DNA of 7,388 bases, from contig JAGQJJ010000179.1 of assembly GCA_020430675.1 (NCBI GenBank), forward strand, positions 1 to 7,388, written 5' to 3'. The stretch comes from Myxococcales bacterium. Lineage in GTDB: Bacteria; Myxococcota; Bradymonadia; UBA7976; UBA1532. Of this stretch, positions 1 through 5,723 are shown piece after piece. The notes below the pieces were generated by a model that worked only from the letters and a program-made list of their open reading frames with translations, was not told the DNA's origin and did no database searches. The position numbers and the translations under genes were made by a program. The first letter of the stretch is position 1. Every line of letters begins with the position of its first letter.

Positions 1-1586
1 AAAACCACGACGGCGACGGGGCGCGCCTCGATTACCTGCACGTCGTCGCCGAGGGCCGCTTCGTCGGCCAAGAGCCAGCGCTGGGCGCGCCGCTGCGGGT
101 GCGGGCCAACGCGCCCGGGCGCGCGTCGGTCGAGGTCGAGATCGAAGGCCCGCAGGCCGATATGCGCCTCGAAATGGGTCCGGTGGGCCATCTGACCCAC
201 CGCGTGGTGGATGAAAACGACGTGGTCATGCCGGCCAAGATCGAGCTGTGGCAAGGCAACTCGATGGCCCTGCGCGCGCATGTGCGGCCGTTTGAGGGCA
301 CGCTGGCGGTGGCGCCGGGCCATTACCAGGCGGTGGTGACCCGTGGCTTCGAATATGCCTTGCACTCCGAGGAGATCGACGTGCCGCCCGACGGCGAGGT
401 GCGCCTCGACGTGCGCCTGCCGCGCCTGCTCGACACCGCGGGCTGGTTGAGCACCGACGGCCATATGCACGGCGGCCCCAGCCCCGACAGCAACGTGTCG
501 ATCGCCGACCGCATGACCATCTCGGCGGCCACCGGCCTCGAAGTGGCCATGGGCACCGACCACGAGATCGTGCGCGACTGGCGGGTGGGCATCCCCGAGG
601 CCGGCCTGGGCCCGTTCATCAACGCGGTGGGCGGCCAGGAGGTGACCGCCACCCTGCCCGAGCATATGGGCGCGTGGCCGATGGCGCCGCTGTCGGTCGA
701 AGAGGATCCGCGCGGCGGGCCGGTGGCGTGGTACGGCCTGACCCTGGGCGGCGTGTTCGCCGCCATCCGCGCTCGCGGCGCCGGCGTCGTGCAGCTCAAC
801 CACCCGCGGCAGGGCTGTAACTACATGTGCCTCATCGATTGGGACCGCCTGACCGGTGAGCCCCGCTTGCAGGATCCCACCCGGCTCGGCTTTGCGCCCG
901 ATGATGAGCTGTGGTCGTGGGATTTCGACGCCGTCGAGCTGATCAACGGCATCCGCACGCCCTTTGTCGACCCGGCCTCACCGAATGACACCGGCACCTT
1001 CGAGGACTGGGCGACCTTCCATAACCTGGGCCATCGGGTGACCGCCATGGCCAACTCGGACGTGCACGGCGATGACTCGGGCAACCCGATGAATTGGTTC
1101 GCTGCGCCGACCGACGCGCCGGCCGAGTTCGTGCCGCAGATGCTGACCGATGCCGTCCGCGGCGGCCGCTCGGTGATCACACTGGGCGCGTTCATCAACG
1201 CCAACATCGGCGAAGCGGGCCTGGGCGACACGGTTCAGGCGAACGACGGCACGGTGACGCTCTCGCTGCGGGTGCAGGCGGTGCCCGAGGTCGATGTGCG
1301 CCAGATCGTGGTCTACGCCAACTGCGATCAGGTGGCGTTGCTCGACGCGACCGACCCGGGCGGCGTGGTCAAATTCGCGGGCGACGTCGAGCTGGATCTG
1401 CCCGCCGACGCCTGGCTGGTGGTGGCCGCGTTCGGCCGCGATCGCATGCCCCGGGGCTTCCTCGACTACGACCCGCGGCGCATCCCGCGGTCGCTCACCA
1501 ACGCGATCTTTGTCGATGTGGACGGCAACGGCCGCTTCGACCCGCCGGGCGCCAAGACCTGCCGCTACGACGTGCCGGCGCCGTAA
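1..1586 (+). CDS. CehA/McbA-type PHP-domain metallohydrolase, 5' end cut by the window
   Basis: The reading frame is open from the first bases (codons begin at position 3), so the true start lies outside the window; the internal GTG at 99 is not a credible start. Visible are an N-terminal part, a beta-rich carboxypeptidase-regulatory-like module (about 225-420, ending with residues GEVRLDVRLPRLLDTAGW) and then a PHP-type metal-binding catalytic domain. Its signature residues are clear: HMH at 462-470 (in a DGHMHGGPSPD context), TDHE at 555-566, GQEVT near 636, NHP with His at 801-803, and NSDVHG with Asp at 1059 and His at 1065. This is the motif order of the CehA/McbA metallohydrolases, which are usually exported and hydrolyse phosphoester or carbamate-type bonds; the substrate here cannot be told. 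The C-terminus carries a small DVDGNGRFDPPG segment that resembles an acidic calcium-binding loop, and a similar NHDGDG stands at the left edge. The stop is TAA. The family call is strong, the activity inferred. Confidence 0.85.
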   Translation, partial: NHDGDGARLDYLHVVAEGRFVGQEPALGAPLRVRANAPGRASVEVEIEGPQADMRLEMGPVGHLTHRVVDENDVVMPAKIELWQGNSMALRAHVRPFEGTLAVAPGHYQAVVTRGFEYALHSEEIDVPPDGEVRLDVRLPRLLDTAGWLSTDGHMHGGPSPDSNVSIADRMTISAATGLEVAMGTDHEIVRDWRVGIPEAGLGPFINAVGGQEVTATLPEHMGAWPMAPLSVEEDPRGGPVAWYGLTLGGVFAAIRARGAGVVQLNHPRQGCNYMCLIDWDRLTGEPRLQDPTRLGFAPDDELWSWDFDAVELINGIRTPFVDPASPNDTGTFEDWATFHNLGHRVTAMANSDVHGDDSGNPMNWFAAPTDAPAEFVPQMLTDAVRGGRSVITLGAFINANIGEAGLGDTVQANDGTVTLSLRVQAVPEVDVRQIVVYANCDQVALLDATDPGGVVKFAGDVELDLPADAWLVVAAFGRDRMPRGFLDYDPRRIPRSLTNAIFVDVDGNGRFDPPGAKTCRYDVPAP

Positions 1587-1589
1587 TGG

Positions 1590-1603
1590 CAGACAGTCGT
1601 CTG
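1590..1603 (+). other. Small hairpin just after the metallohydrolase stop
   Basis: CAGAC (1590-1594) and GTCTG (1599-1603) form a perfect 5-bp stem with a 4-nt loop, extendable by one G-U pair, starting 4 nt after the TAA stop. No T-tract follows, so it is at best a weak intrinsic terminator or an mRNA 3'-end stabiliser. Confidence 0.25.
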
Positions 1604-1618
1604 TAGCAAGTCAGCGCG

Positions 1619-1665
1619 CCTCCATAGTACTGAACAAGTGCACGGCATGATGCCGAGTATGGAGG
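1619..1665 (+). promoter_or_regulatory. Possible three-way-junction RNA element that encloses a Shine-Dalgarno sequence
   Basis: CCTCCATA (1619-1626) is perfectly complementary to TATGGAGG (1658-1665), giving an 8-bp closing stem. Inside it two further hairpins fit almost without spare bases: GTACT (1627-1631) with AGTGC (1637-1641), loop GAACA, one G-U pair; and CGGCA (1643-1647) with TGCCG (1651-1655), loop TGA. Only A1642 and AG 1656-1657 stay unpaired at the junction. The 3' strand of the closing stem contains GGAGG (1661-1665), which sits 6 nt before the ATG of the small ORF at 1672, so folding would hide its ribosome binding site with a CCTCC anti-SD. It could be a cis-regulatory leader, part of a small RNA, or a DNA dyad. 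It matches no riboswitch class that I recognise. Confidence 0.45.
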
Positions 1666-1671
1666 TCGCCG

Positions 1672-1770
1672 ATGGTCAAGCCCGAACGAACTTTTGTCTT
1701 CTGGGTCAAGCTTTTCCGCATCGCGTTTCGCGTTCGGGCCATGGTGCCCGTCCGCCCGCGGCGCTACTGA
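1672..1770 (+). CDS. Possible 32-aa cationic amphipathic small protein
   Basis: ATG at 1672 lies 6 nt after a perfect GGAGG (1661-1665), the best-placed SD in the left half of the window; an in-frame TGA at 1648 and the lack of another ATG fix the start. The peptide has 32 residues, with nine Lys/Arg and one Glu (net about +8) plus five Phe/Trp, concentrated in residues 8-22 (core FVFWVKLFRIAFRVR). Lys13, Arg16 and Arg20 would lie on one face of a helix and Trp11, Leu14, Phe15, Ala18 and Phe19 on the other. About three quarters of its codons end in G or C, lower than in the neighbouring genes. It ends in TGA at 1768-1770, overlapping the end of the convergent YceI-like gene by 7 nt. Such composition is seen in membrane-active micro-proteins and type I toxin peptides, but no family is recognised and chance cannot be excluded. 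Confidence 0.4.
   Translation: MVKPERTFVFWVKLFRIAFRVRAMVPVRPRRY
1680..1739. repeat. Perfect 9-bp inverted repeat inside the small ORF
   Basis: GCCCGAACG (1680-1688) is perfectly complementary to CGTTCGGGC (1731-1739), with 42 nt between the arms. On the minus strand it lies 25 nt past the YceI-like stop codon, so it could shape the 3' end of that transcript; on the plus strand it lies within the micro-ORF. The large interior and lack of a T-run argue against a standard intrinsic terminator. Confidence 0.5.
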
Positions 1771-2267
1771 ACAGGCAGCGCAAAGTCAAACGCCACCTCG
1801 ACCCGATCCTGCAATTTGATGGCGCCGAAGAGGGCGCGATAGGGCGTGATGCCCCAGCGCGTCGGGGTGAGCGTGACCCGCCCGCGGGCGCGCCCCTCAT
1901 CGACCTGCACCGGCGCGCTGACCTCGACCGTTCGCCCCAGCATCGTCAGCTTGCCGCTGAGGCGGCCGCCGCTCAGGCTGCCGACGAACTGCGCCTCGGC
2001 GTGCCGACCGGTGTGCAGAATCTCGTTCTGGATGTTGCTGCGAATCTTGGCTTTGTCAGACGCGCTGAGCCCGCCCGCGTCGAGGCGGCCATCGCGCATG
2101 ACGCCGTCGACGACAAGCGTGCCGGGCCAGAAACGCGCGGTCACCTGCTCGCCGTCGAGCTGCACCTCGAAGCGGTCGCAGGACAGCCGCAGGTCATGGG
2201 CCACCTTGGAGAGCAGCCCTTCTTTGTAGGTGAACACGTGAACCGTGCCATCGGTGAGTGTGTGCAT
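1764..2267 (-). CDS. YceI-like domain protein, apparently cytosolic
   Basis: The product has 167 residues. The sequence has the YceI lipocalin-like beta-barrel pattern: an opening strand VHVFTYKEG, the LSKVAHDLRL segment, FEVQLDGEQVTARF, then a helix-like DKAKIRSNIQNEIL followed by EAQFVGSLSGG and SGKLTMLGRTVEVSAPVQV, and the closing strands KLQDRVEVAFDFAL. YceI proteins bind isoprenoid or other long hydrophobic molecules; the ligand here is unknown. Most YceI proteins are periplasmic, but this one has no signal peptide and begins directly with the first barrel strand. The ATG at 2267 is the only sensible start, since an in-frame TAG lies 9 nt upstream. There is no Shine-Dalgarno sequence; a TAGTGT box ends 6 nt before the ATG, suggesting a leaderless mRNA. 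It is divergent from pbpC (45 nt between starts). The stop is TAG at 1766-1764. Confidence 0.85.
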   Translation of the reverse strand: MHTLTDGTVHVFTYKEGLLSKVAHDLRLSCDRFEVQLDGEQVTARFWPGTLVVDGVMRDGRLDAGGLSASDKAKIRSNIQNEILHTGRHAEAQFVGSLSGGRLSGKLTMLGRTVEVSAPVQVDEGRARGRVTLTPTRWGITPYRALFGAIKLQDRVEVAFDFALPVQ

Positions 2268-2273
2268 GCCGGC

Positions 2274-2279
2274 ACACTA
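2274..2279 (-). promoter_or_regulatory. Candidate -10 box for a leaderless YceI-like transcript
   Basis: On the minus strand TAGTGT fits the TAnnnT form of a -10 element and is followed by exactly 6 nt (GCCGGC) and the ATG. The usual distance from -10 to +1 would place transcription start on or next to the A of the ATG. No convincing -35 is visible (TACCGC at 17-bp spacing). Confidence 0.4.
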
Positions 2280-2300
2280 ACTCGTGGGGCGCCGAAGCGG

Positions 2301-2306
2301 TAGACT
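2301..2306 (+). promoter_or_regulatory. Candidate -10 box for a leaderless pbpC transcript
   Basis: TAGACT fits TAnnnT and is followed by 6 nt (CGCGGC) and then GTG-ATG. It mirrors the box on the other strand at the same distance from its start codon. No Shine-Dalgarno sequence is present. The -35 position at 17-bp spacing reads TAACTC, which is poor, so an activator may be needed. Confidence 0.4.
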
Positions 2307-2312
2307 CGCGGC

Positions 2313-4493
2313 GTGATGACCCGGTGGGCCCGATGGCGAAGGCGGTTGTTGCGCGCCGCGGTGGCGTCGCTGGCGTGCGCGCTGCTCGGCGCGCTGGCGC
2401 TGTGGATCGCGGTCATCGCGGTCGACTTCCCCGCCGAGTGGCTCGCGCCCGCCCGGGTTGAGAGCCGCCGCCTGCTCGATCGCCACGGCGGGCTCTTGCG
2501 CGAGGCGCTGAGCGACGCTGAGGGCCGGGGCGTCTGGCGACCGCTCGCGCAGATCAGCCCGTGGGTGCCGCGCGCGTTCATCGCCATCGAAGACCGCCGA
2601 TTTGAATCCCACCCCGGCGTGGATCTGCGCGGCATCGCCCGCGCCGCCCGCGACAACCTGCGCGCCGGGCGCGTCGTCGCTGGCGGCAGCACCATCACCC
2701 AGCAGGTGGTGCAGCTCGTGCACCCCGAGCCGCGCACCGTGGTCGGCAAGCTGTTCGAGGCGGTCTGGGCGTTGCGCCTGGAGCGCGCCGTCGACAAGGC
2801 CGGCATCCTGGAACAGTACGTCAACCGCGCGCCGTTCGGGCACGGCGCCTTCGGCATTGAAGCGGCGGCGCGGCAATACCTCGACAAGCCGGCGGCGGCG
2901 CTGAGCCTGGCCGAAGCGGCGCTGCTCGCGGGCCTGCCGCGCGCGCCGAGCGTCACCAACCCGTTCACCGACCCCGAAGCGGCGCGGCGGCGGCAGGTCG
3001 AGGTGCTGCACCAGATGCGCACCGTGGGCTTCATCGACGACGCCGCGCTGGCCGACGCGCTGGCCGAGCCCACCCGCCTCGCCGCCCGCGACGCGCGCTT
3101 TGTCGCGCCGCATTTCACGAGCTGGGCGCTGGCGCAGGACGCGACGCCGGGCGCGGTGCCCACGACGCTCGATCCCATGTTGCAAGCCGAGGCGGAGCGC
3201 ATCGTGCGCCAGACGGTGCGCGAGCTGCACGACCGCGCGGTGAGCCAGGCGGCGGCGATCGTGCTCGATACGCCGACGGGCGATGTGCTGGCGTGGGTGG
3301 GCAGCGTCGACTTCTTCGCGCCGCGCGACGGCCAGGTCGACATGGTGATCAGCCGCCGGCAGCCGGGTTCAACGCTCAAGCCCTTCGTCTACGGGCTGGG
3401 CATCGAAGACGGCTTCACCGCCGCGACGCGCCTGCCCGACCTGCCGCTGTTCTTCCCGACCGCGTTCGGCGATTACCGCCCGCGCAACTACGACCGCACC
3501 TATCACGGCTTCGTGACGCTGCGCACTGCGCTGGCCAACAGCTACAACGTGCCCGCGGTGTGGATGGCCAACCGCGTCGGCCCCGCCCGGCTGTTGGCGC
3601 GGCTGAGGGCGCTGGGCTTCGCCAGCCTGCGGCGCGGCGCCGATCACTACGGCCTGGGGCTGGCGCTGGGCAACGGCGAGGTGCAACTGCTCGAGCTGGC
3701 CAACGCCTACCGCGCGCTGGCCAATGAGGGCGAGTGGGCGCCCATCCGCTGGCGGCGCGATACGCCGGTGGCGACCGGGCAGCGGGTGATGCCGGTCGCG
3801 GTGGCGCGGCTGGTGACCGATCTGATCGCCGATCCCATCGCGCGCGTGCCGGCGTTCGGGCGGGCCAATCCGCTCGATCTGCCCTTCCCCGCCGCGGCGA
3901 AGACCGGCACGAGCACCGACTTCACCGACAACTGGACGGTCGGCTACACCCCCGCGGTGACCGTCGCGGTGTGGGTCGGCAACTTCGACGGCCGCCCGAT
4001 GGAGGGCGTGAGCGGCATCACCGGCGCCGGGCGGCTCTGGCATCGGTTGATGCGGCTGGCGGCGGGCGAAGGGCGACCGCGCGAGTTCCGCACCGCGGGG
4101 CTGGAGCGCGTGCGGTTGTGTGAAGCGACCGGCGCGCGGTTCTCGGAGGACTGCGCGCATCCGGTCGAAGAGTGGTTCCTGCCGGGCACCGCGCCCGGCC
4201 CGACCGGCGCGCCCGCGCGGCCGGCCGCCCTGCGCGTGCGGTTGCCCGGCCCCGGCGGTGTCTTCCAGCGCGATGCCGATACGCCCGCGGTGCATGCCCG
4301 GCTGCTCATGCAGGCCGACGCGCCCGCCGAGGTGCAGAGCCTGGCCTTTGAGGTCGACGGCGCGCCCATCGGCACCAGCGCGCGGCCGTTTCAGCTCTGG
4401 TGGTCATTGGCGCCGGGGCGGCATCGGGTGCGGGTCCGCCCGGTCGAGGGGGGCGCGCCGAGCGCCGAGGTCAGCTTTGAGGTGCTGGATTGA
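2313..4493 (+). CDS. pbpC: Penicillin-binding protein 1C, bifunctional peptidoglycan glycosyltransferase/transpeptidase
   Basis: The product has 726 residues, close to the usual PBP1C length. Order: short basic N-terminus (RWARWRRR), one transmembrane segment (about 12-37), glycosyltransferase family 51 domain with the catalytic-Glu motif EDRRFESHPGVD (Glu93) and GGSTITQQ (124-131), then a transpeptidase domain with STLK (Ser353 nucleophile, Lys356), SYN (410-412) and KTGT (530-533), and a C-terminal BiPBP_C-type beta domain (about 640-726). All catalytic residues are intact. GT51 polymerises lipid II glycan strands and the transpeptidase cross-links stem peptides on the outer face of the inner membrane; PBP1C enzymes are typically accessory, and their cross-linking activity is weak in some species. 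It is usually paired with an alpha-2-macroglobulin gene (yfhM), which is not in this window. Start: GTG at 2313, or ATG at 2316 directly behind; with no SD and a TAnnnT box 6 nt upstream, GTG 2313 fits a leaderless start. It ends 12 nt from the convergent SRPBCC gene. Confidence 0.95.
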   Translation: MMTRWARWRRRLLRAAVASLACALLGALALWIAVIAVDFPAEWLAPARVESRRLLDRHGGLLREALSDAEGRGVWRPLAQISPWVPRAFIAIEDRRFESHPGVDLRGIARAARDNLRAGRVVAGGSTITQQVVQLVHPEPRTVVGKLFEAVWALRLERAVDKAGILEQYVNRAPFGHGAFGIEAAARQYLDKPAAALSLAEAALLAGLPRAPSVTNPFTDPEAARRRQVEVLHQMRTVGFIDDAALADALAEPTRLAARDARFVAPHFTSWALAQDATPGAVPTTLDPMLQAEAERIVRQTVRELHDRAVSQAAAIVLDTPTGDVLAWVGSVDFFAPRDGQVDMVISRRQPGSTLKPFVYGLGIEDGFTAATRLPDLPLFFPTAFGDYRPRNYDRTYHGFVTLRTALANSYNVPAVWMANRVGPARLLARLRALGFASLRRGADHYGLGLALGNGEVQLLELANAYRALANEGEWAPIRWRRDTPVATGQRVMPVAVARLVTDLIADPIARVPAFGRANPLDLPFPAAAKTGTSTDFTDNWTVGYTPAVTVAVWVGNFDGRPMEGVSGITGAGRLWHRLMRLAAGEGRPREFRTAGLERVRLCEATGARFSEDCAHPVEEWFLPGTAPGPTGAPARPAALRVRLPGPGGVFQRDADTPAVHARLLMQADAPAEVQSLAFEVDGAPIGTSARPFQLWWSLAPGRHRVRVRPVEGGAPSAEVSFEVLD

Positions 4494-4508
4494 GCCCGGC
4501 GCGGCTCA
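4491..4508. terminator. Dyad joining two convergent stop codons, possible weak bidirectional terminator
   Basis: TGAGCC (4491-4496), a 6-nt spacer and GGCTCA (4503-4508) form a perfect 6-bp inverted repeat. The left end is the TGA of pbpC and the right end is the TGA, read on the other strand, of the SRPBCC gene. A GC-rich 6-bp stem with a 6-nt loop could help stop transcription from both sides, but neither side has a T-tract. Confidence 0.35.
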
Positions 4509-5105
4509 GCTTCGGCGGACGCGCTTGCGCACCGACTGGAAGAGGTCGGGCAGCGCGCCGGTCTGGGCGCTGCGGATGATCCAGTCGGGGATCGAGATGT
4601 CGGGGTTGGCGTCGACCGAGTAGATGAGCAGCGTGCGCTGGCCATCGTCACCCCACGGGAACAGCTCCCACGAGCCGTTGTTGCGGGCGTAGGTGCCTTC
4701 GTCGAGCTTCCAGCGCCGCGCGAAGCTGCCGTCGGGCCGCTCTTCTTCAACCGCGGTCACGATGGACCACAGGTTGCTGAAGGGGAACGGCATCGCGATC
4801 TCGACGCGGCAGCGCGACTGGCCGGGCTTGCGCTCGATCAGCCGGCTGTCTTCGGTGCGCGGCATGAAGTCCTTGAAGTACTGGCAGTCGCGCACCACCG
4901 GCCAGACCTTGACCGGCGGCGCGTCGACGATCGCCATCGCCTTCGCCGCGACGCCCTCGTCGTTGGTCGGCGGCACCTCGCGCACGATGACCTCGCCCTT
5001 TTCGAGCCTGGCCCGCACGAGCTGGTTGATGGCGGGTGGCCCGGCGACGGCGGAGCCGGTCGAGAGGGCCAGGAGCGTGACGGCGACGGTAATGACGCGG
5101 TGCAT
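4506..5105 (-). CDS. Exported SRPBCC/START-like lipid-binding-fold protein
   Basis: The product has 199 residues. A signal peptide (basic MHR, hydrophobic 4-16, AVA-G cleavage after residue 21) is followed by one SRPBCC-type domain. The pattern AKAMAIVDAPPVKVWPVVRDCQ, then YFKDFMPRTEDSRLIE, then SRCRVEIAMPFPFSNLWSIVTAV, RRWKLDEG and a C-terminal helix PDWIIRSAQTGALPDLFQSVRKRV is typical of START/polyketide-cyclase-like proteins, whose fold makes a hydrophobic cavity closed by a long C-terminal helix. The ligand is unknown; the predicted site is the periplasm or outside. Start choice: the SD AGGAGG (5115-5110) is followed by two ATGs, at 5108 (1-nt gap, too close) and 5105 (4-nt gap), so 5105 is preferred; a GTG at 5138 would translate through the SD. 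It is divergent from the FlgT-C-like gene and convergent with pbpC. Confidence 0.85.
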   Translation of the reverse strand: MHRVITVAVTLLALSTGSAVAGPPAINQLVRARLEKGEVIVREVPPTNDEGVAAKAMAIVDAPPVKVWPVVRDCQYFKDFMPRTEDSRLIERKPGQSRCRVEIAMPFPFSNLWSIVTAVEEERPDGSFARRWKLDEGTYARNNGSWELFPWGDDGQRTLLIYSVDANPDISIPDWIIRSAQTGALPDLFQSVRKRVRRS

Positions 5106-5109
5106 CATT

Positions 5110-5115
5110 CCTCCT
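5110..5115 (-). promoter_or_regulatory. Strong Shine-Dalgarno AGGAGG that decides the SRPBCC start
   Basis: Minus-strand AAAGGAGG precedes ATGATG. The 4-nt spacing to the second ATG (5105) is workable and the 1-nt spacing to the first (5108) is not. The SD directly abuts the TGCGTCAA arm of the inverted repeat 5116-5166. Confidence 0.7.
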
Positions 5116-5166
5116 TTGACGCATGGTGCCGAAAACACGGGGTCGACTCAAGAACGGTTGCGTCAA
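5116..5166. repeat. 8-bp inverted repeat in the divergent SRPBCC / FlgT-C-like promoter region
   Basis: TTGACGCA (5116-5123) and TGCGTCAA (5159-5166) are perfect inverted copies 35 nt apart. Each arm contains TTGACG, a -35-like hexamer facing inward on its own strand, but no matching -10 box lies 16-18 bp further. They may be operator half-sites or, in the SRPBCC mRNA leader, the two sides of a hairpin ending at the SD. Confidence 0.4.
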
Positions 5167-5224
5167 TTGCGCGGTTGGCCGGTTCGGGGCATCCTGGCGG
5201 TCGAGCCCCAAGCGGAGGCGAACC

Positions 5225-5617
5225 ATGGCGGACGCGATCGATGATCTGGTGGGTCGGCTGGTGTTGATGCTGGCCGACGGGCGCGCGGTGGCCAATCTGG
5301 GCCTGCGCGACGGGGTGCGGGTCGGCGACCGATTTGCGGTGTTCGACCACGGCGAAGAGGTGATGGATCCCGAGACGGGCGAGTCGCTCGGGGTGCTCGA
5401 ACAGGTGAAGACGCATCTGATCGCCGAGCATGTGCAGCCTCGCCTCGTGCAGCTTCGCGATTTGACCCCCGATGAGCCGGCGCAGCTTTCGACGCGCGAG
5501 GTGCTCTCGGCGCGGCTGGCGGCCACGTCGGGGCACTCGACGCGACCCGAGCCGCGACGCAAGCGGTCGCTGAAGGTGGGCGATGGCGTACGTCGGGTGA
5601 CGTCGCCGATGGCATGA
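5225..5617 (+). CDS. Small FlgT-C-like beta-barrel protein, function unknown
   Basis: The product has 130 residues. ATG at 5225 follows GGAGG (5215-5219) by 5 nt; an upstream GTG in frame at 5123 would add a Cys/Arg-rich tail that looks non-coding and is rejected. Residues 12-79 carry a recognisable pattern: GRAVANLGLRDGVRVGDRF, a strand AVFDHGEEVMDPETGESLG, then EQVKTHLIAEHVQPRLVQLRD. This resembles the C-terminal domain of FlgT-type flagellar proteins and similar modules in which GxxxGDxFxV and DPETGExLG are the hallmark turns. The terminal KVGDGVRR segment probably closes the fold after an exposed, charged linker (about 80-115). No signal peptide or membrane segment is visible, so it is likely cytosolic, whereas FlgT itself is periplasmic; no flagellar gene is nearby. 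The family link is by motif memory only. Confidence 0.75.
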   Translation: MADAIDDLVGRLVLMLADGRAVANLGLRDGVRVGDRFAVFDHGEEVMDPETGESLGVLEQVKTHLIAEHVQPRLVQLRDLTPDEPAQLSTREVLSARLAATSGHSTRPEPRRKRSLKVGDGVRRVTSPMA

Positions 5618-5648
5618 GCGATGGCATGGGACTCGCGCGGGTTGATGA

Positions 5649-5666
5649 CGCGCTGATCCTAGCGCG
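5649..5666 (+). other. Hairpin after the FlgT-C-like gene
   Basis: CGCGCT (5649-5654) and AGCGCG (5661-5666) form a perfect 6-bp stem with loop GATCCT, 31 nt past the stop codon. No T-tract follows. It may act as a 3'-end structure or weak terminator. Confidence 0.3.
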
Positions 5667-5698
5667 ACGGGGCGGACGAAGCGAGGGCGGGCGCGGCC

Positions 5699-5723
5699 TC
5701 TGCTGACAGTGATCGTCAGCAGA
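5699..5723. repeat. Perfect 9-bp dyad upstream of the MopE-like lipoprotein gene
   Basis: TCTGCTGAC (5699-5707) and GTCAGCAGA (5715-5723) are perfect inverted copies around a 7-nt spacer AGTGATC. As an alternative RNA pairing, GCCTC (5696-5700) can also pair with GAGGC (5726-5730) across a 4-nt bulge. It lies 39 nt before the ATG and is not followed by a T-run, so an operator for a dimeric regulator is as likely as a terminator. Confidence 0.6.

Noticed and set aside
99..101. GTG as start of the metallohydrolase
   Set aside because: The frame is open to the window edge with typical codon use and no SD precedes the GTG; the gene simply begins outside.
1590..1665. Known riboswitch or small RNA (c-di-GMP, 4.5S, 6S, tRNA-like)
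   Set aside because: None of the conserved core sequences of these classes can be found in the element.
1680..1739. Integron attC-like site
   Set aside because: The arms recall GTT/AAC core sites, but the spacing and an extra G in both arms do not fit the RYYYAAC/GTTRRRY rule, and no integrase or cassette array is seen.
1638..2303. 221-codon plus-strand frame opposite the YceI-like gene
   Set aside because: It is antisense to a clear YceI-like protein, has no SD and no recognisable domain.
2141..3379. 412-codon and 317-codon minus-strand frames opposite pbpC
   Set aside because: Shadow frames typical of high-GC genes; the products are Ser/Arg/Ala-rich without recognisable motifs, while pbpC has all catalytic motifs.
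5136..5138. GTG as start of the SRPBCC protein
   Set aside because: It would translate through the AGGAGG site and place extra residues before a proper signal peptide; ATG 5105 fits both.
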